9,872 nt of DNA from positions 1 through 9,872 of the forward strand of contig WAOZ01000036.1 in the NCBI GenBank assembly GCA_015520975.1, given 5' to 3'. The notes under the pieces are model-generated. The model made no database searches. It worked only from the letters and a program-made list of their open reading frames with translations, and was not told the DNA's origin. The stretch is from DHVE2 group archaeon. GTDB taxonomy: Archaea > Thermoplasmatota > Thermoplasmata > Thermoplasmatales > Aciduliprofundaceae. Of the stretch, positions 7,874-9,872 are shown in pieces. Position 1 is the first letter of the stretch; each line of letters starts with the position of its first letter. Made by a program: the position numbers and the translations under genes.

Positions 7874-8035
7874 TCAGCACGAACCCTCGTTCCATGCGGA
7901 TTTCACATACTTAGAGGGATTCGCTATGAACTCGTCCATACACTCTCTGGAGCAGAAATAATAAACCCTGCCCCTGTACTCGTATTTGAACTCTCCTTTT
8001 TTTATCTTTTTGCCGCACACGGGGTCAAACGGCAT
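7874..8035 (-). CDS. Small YHS-domain putative metal-binding protein
   Basis: A 53-residue reading frame beginning MPFDPVCGKKI and ending in Cys is a near-minimal YHS domain. DPVCG (4-8), the paired YYFCSREC (25-32) and the F-x-x-NP-x-x-Y close (36-43) match the family pattern. Cysteines are C7, C28, C32 and the terminal C53. YHS domains are known or proposed to bind metals and occur at the ends of copper-transport ATPases and as free small proteins. The gene is supported by an excellent Shine-Dalgarno (GAGGTGA, 6 bases before ATG) inside the end of the IscU-like gene, which it overlaps by 11 bases. Lying between an IscU-like and a SufT-like gene, it probably takes part in metal delivery or sensing for cluster assembly; this role is inferred from position only. 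It is short enough to be missed by automatic gene callers. Confidence 0.88.
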   Translation of the reverse strand: MPFDPVCGKKIKKGEFKYEYRGRVYYFCSRECMDEFIANPSKYVKSAWNEGSC

Positions 8036-8639
8036 TGCTCATCACCTCAAGCTCAACTGGCAATTTCTCAAATGCCTCGCGAATATTTGAAACTATCTCA
8101 TCAAAATACTCATCCTGCGGCACATTCAAGAGTATCCTGACCTTTCCATCTTCTATCTCTATCTTATCAACGGCGCCCGAAGAGAGCAGATCTCTATCCG
8201 TGTGTGGATCCAGCAACCCGCGCAGCATCCTTTTAATAAGAGTCTCGTCAATTTTTTTCCTGCCAGAGATCACTTCCCATTTATCAAGCGCGATGCGAAG
8301 CGCCGTCACCGCCAGTGCCGCGCAGTGGTACTTTATCTTCGGCAGTCCGCCGAGCTGTTCAACCTCGTCTTTGAGCGTGAGTTTTCGAACCTCATCCACA
8401 TGCTTGCCCTTCACCATCTCCGTGATCATAGAACTCGTGGCTATGTTGGCAGCGCATCCATACGATTCAAAGGTTATTTTCTCAATCACATCGTTTTCGT
8501 TTATCTTCAGATACAGCTTTATCATATCTCCACAGGCGACACTTCCGGCAATGGATGTAACATTCGCATCATCCAGTGCCCCCACATTTTTCGGGTTCAT
8601 GAAAAGCTGCAAAACCTTGGGAGAGTAACCAATCTTCAT
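8025..8639 (-). CDS. IscU/NifU-N iron-sulfur scaffold protein with C-terminal FSCA-like extension
   Basis: Residues 1-125 of this 204-residue protein match the IscU scaffold: YSPKVLQLFMNPKNVG (5-20), ACGD (C36, D38), SYGCAANIATSSM (C62) and LPKIKYHC (C106, with H105). The three cysteines and D38 are the expected cluster ligands and are all present. IscU proteins are usually about 125-150 residues. The extra part (about 131-204) is not the CxxC-bearing Nfu domain of full NifU. It reads LLDPHTDRDLLSSGAVDKI (142-160), then strand, then a helix and LPVELEV (193-199), which resembles the DUF59/FSCA fold found at the N-terminus of Mrp/ApbC proteins, without cysteine. The ATG overlaps the IscS-like stop by 4 bases (ATGA) and has AGGAGG 8 bases upstream. 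Scaffold identity is firm; the extension assignment is moderate. Confidence 0.93.
   Translation of the reverse strand: MKIGYSPKVLQLFMNPKNVGALDDANVTSIAGSVACGDMIKLYLKINENDVIEKITFESYGCAANIATSSMITEMVKGKHVDEVRKLTLKDEVEQLGGLPKIKYHCAALAVTALRIALDKWEVISGRKKIDETLIKRMLRGLLDPHTDRDLLSSGAVDKIEIEDGKVRILLNVPQDEYFDEIVSNIREAFEKLPVELEVMSNAV
8042..8048 (-). promoter_or_regulatory. Shine-Dalgarno of the YHS gene
   Basis: GAGGTGA on the minus strand is 6 bases upstream of ATG 8035 and inside the 3' end of the IscU-like gene. It is strong evidence that the 53-codon gene is translated. Confidence 0.8.
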
Positions 8640-9802
8640 TTTTCTCGCCTCCTGTACAGCGGGCTGAACGAGCGGAGCCGATCGACGATTTCCTCCATAA
8701 TCTCCACCGCGGTGTTTATCTCCTCGCGGGTTGTGTAGCGGCTGAGCACGAATCGTGTGGAGGAGTTCACAAACTCCATATTCCTCTCTATGGCGCGCAT
8801 CACATGCGATGGCTCTAGAGACTCGTTATAGCACGCAGAACCTGTTCGGATTATCAGCCCCATATGACTCGCCATCATAAGTATGGCCTCACCCTCAACA
8901 CCTTTAAAAGATACATTGACATTATCGCACACTCTTTTATCTTTCGGGCCGTTCAGTTTCGAATCTTCAATGTTTAAAAGCCCGTTGATGAGCTTATCTC
9001 TCAGTTCTCTCATTTTGTCCACATCGTCCCAGTTCCAGGTCTGCACGGCTTTGGCGAATCCAGCAATAGCGGGTAGATTGGGATGCCCTGCCCGAAATCC
9101 GCGTTCGCTCATCGGGCCGTGCAGAAGCGGCTCTAGTTTCAGACCTTCTCGTACAAATAACGCGCCTGCGCCAAGCGGGCCATGGATAACATGCGCAGAC
9201 ATGGTCAAAATATCCACGGATATCCTCTCAACATCTATCGGCTCCTTTAAAAAAGAATGCGTGGCGTCAGCGTGATAGATCACCCCCTCATCCTCCGCAA
9301 GATCCGATATCGCTTTTATATCCTGCACGGTGCCTATCTCCTGATTCACATGCTGAATACTGAGAAAATTCGCATCCGAAATCAACTCTTTGAGATTTTC
9401 AATAGATACAAAACCTTCAGAATCAACTTTTAATTTACGGGTTTTAACGCCGTATTGAGAGAGATGCTCAAGGCTTCTGAGCACGCATTTTCTCTCTATG
9501 GGCGAGGTCAGCGCCACGGCACCTTTTTCTTTCTTTAAGATTTGTAAAAGCGCACCTTTCACCGCCAGATTGTTTCCCTCTGTGACGCCCTCGGTGAATA
9601 TTATCTCCTCCGGATGCGCGTTTATCGCGCGTGCAATCTCCTCCCTCGCACGCCATAATGTCTCGGTAGCCTCCTCCTCGTACAGATGTCCAAACTCGCC
9701 ACCGGGCACACCGAATTTATCCAGATACCTCTCCCTCATAACCTCAAAAACTTCCTCCGAGATGCGCGTTATATTTCCGTTGTCAAGATAGATTATCCTC
9801 AT
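8636..9802 (-). CDS. IscS/NifS-like fold-type I protein lacking the PLP lysine
   Basis: The 388-residue product aligns along its length with IscS/NifS cysteine desulfurases: IYLDNGN (4-10), FTEGVTEGNNLAVKG (69-83), HVNQEIGT (151-158), HADATHS (177-183), FRAGHPN (236-242) and the catalytic-loop GSACYNESLEPSHV (321-334), with C324 as the desulfurase cysteine. The Schiff-base lysine motif, normally SAHK-x-x-GPKG, reads SAHVIHGPLG (202-211), so V205 replaces the lysine. Other PLP contacts differ from E. coli IscS: R104 for His104, Q154 for Asn155, H182 for Gln183 and H240 near Thr243. D179 is kept. It is therefore probably not a PLP-dependent desulfurase, but may still dimerise and lend its cysteine to a cluster on IscU, as reported for Archaeoglobus fulgidus IscS. 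ATG 9802 fits the family start and lies 27-28 bases from a TATA box; ATG 9814 is the longer alternative. First gene of the cassette. Confidence 0.93.
   Translation of the reverse strand: MRIIYLDNGNITRISEEVFEVMRERYLDKFGVPGGEFGHLYEEEATETLWRAREEIARAINAHPEEIIFTEGVTEGNNLAVKGALLQILKKEKGAVALTSPIERKCVLRSLEHLSQYGVKTRKLKVDSEGFVSIENLKELISDANFLSIQHVNQEIGTVQDIKAISDLAEDEGVIYHADATHSFLKEPIDVERISVDILTMSAHVIHGPLGAGALFVREGLKLEPLLHGPMSERGFRAGHPNLPAIAGFAKAVQTWNWDDVDKMRELRDKLINGLLNIEDSKLNGPKDKRVCDNVNVSFKGVEGEAILMMASHMGLIIRTGSACYNESLEPSHVMRAIERNMEFVNSSTRFVLSRYTTREEINTAVEIMEEIVDRLRSFSPLYRRREK
8648..8653 (-). promoter_or_regulatory. Shine-Dalgarno of the IscU-like gene
   Basis: AGGAGG on the minus strand lies 8 bases before ATG 8639, within the last codons of the IscS-like gene. 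The overlapping ATGA and this site point to coupled translation. Confidence 0.7.
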
Positions 9803-9825
9803 TACAAACCGCATTTATGAAGCCA

Positions 9826-9833
9826 TATTTAAA
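9826..9833 (-). promoter_or_regulatory. TATA box for the iron-sulfur cassette
   Basis: TTTAAATA on the minus strand is centred 27-28 bases upstream of ATG 9802, the same spacing as the alaS promoter. This implies a leaderless mRNA starting at or beside that ATG and argues against ATG 9814. Confidence 0.7.
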
Positions 9834-9843
9834 CCATTCTGGA

Positions 9844-9853
9844 CACATATGTG
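9844..9853. promoter_or_regulatory. Perfect 10-base palindrome upstream of the cassette promoter
   Basis: CACATATGTG is a perfect palindrome starting 10 bases upstream of the TATA box. Its position would suit an activator or repressor, or it could belong to a divergent gene beyond the right edge. A chance occurrence is quite possible. Confidence 0.25.
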
Positions 9854-9872
9854 GATTTTATAGCCCCCAGAA

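Noticed and set aside
8035..8628. Long plus-strand open frame of 197 codons opposite the IscU-like gene
   Set aside because: It is almost exactly antisense to a well-identified gene, is rich in Ser and has no recognisable domain or ribosome site; it reflects the codon bias of the real gene.
9173..9208. Loss of the IscS lysine as a sequencing error or pseudogene
   Set aside because: Changing Lys to GTT needs at least two base changes, the frame is intact for 388 codons, several other PLP contacts changed together and the catalytic cysteine is kept, so selection rather than error is more likely.
1..9872. tRNA or other RNA genes, CRISPR repeats, insertion sequences
   Set aside because: Non-coding gaps are at most about 70 bases and hold only promoter-like sequence; no repeated units, transposase motifs or cloverleaf-like segments were seen.

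Overview
This window looks archaeal, most likely from a euryarchaeon. The evidence is a DUF2070 membrane protein (an archaea-restricted family), an archaeal-type alanyl-tRNA synthetase with an N-terminal cysteine cluster, an archaeal site-2 protease, heavy AGA/AGG and ATA codon use, and TATA boxes placed for leaderless transcripts. A Thermoplasmata or DHVE2-like origin is a guess from gene style only. The window is almost entirely coding: nine protein genes, several overlapping, and no non-coding gap longer than about 70 bases. I see no RNA genes, insertion sequences or CRISPR arrays.

Left part, plus strand (1-3216): the 3' part of a flippase-like integral membrane protein (LPG synthase TM / UPF0104 type), then a DUF2070 polytopic membrane protein with a large soluble domain, then a DUF72 (YecE-like) protein. 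The last two are tightly packed: the DUF72 gene has a strong Shine-Dalgarno sequence lying across the DUF2070 stop codon and uses a TTG start. This run suggests an envelope-related operon.

Middle, minus strand (3200-7500): alanyl-tRNA synthetase followed by a site-2-protease-type M50 metalloprotease whose start codon shares a base with the alaS stop (TAATG). The protease carries an unusual C-terminal domain of about 195 residues with 14 N-glycosylation sequons. Its 3' end overlaps the DUF72 gene tail to tail by 17 bases.

Right part, minus strand (7545-9802): a compact four-gene iron-sulfur cassette read as IscS-like protein, IscU-like protein, a 53-residue YHS-domain protein, and a SufT/MIP18 (DUF59) protein. 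The first three genes overlap (4 and 11 bases); the fourth follows after about 20 bases. The IscS-like protein keeps the catalytic cysteine but has valine where the pyridoxal-phosphate lysine should be, and most other PLP-contact residues are also changed, so it is probably not a normal cysteine desulfurase. The IscU-like protein carries a C-terminal extension resembling a cysteine-free DUF59/FSCA domain. Together these suggest a non-canonical cluster-assembly module in which the IscS homologue acts as a scaffold or ligand donor and sulfur comes from elsewhere.

Both minus-strand transcription units begin with a TATA box whose centre is 27-28 bases from the chosen ATG. This implies leaderless mRNAs for the first genes, while most internal genes have Shine-Dalgarno sites.
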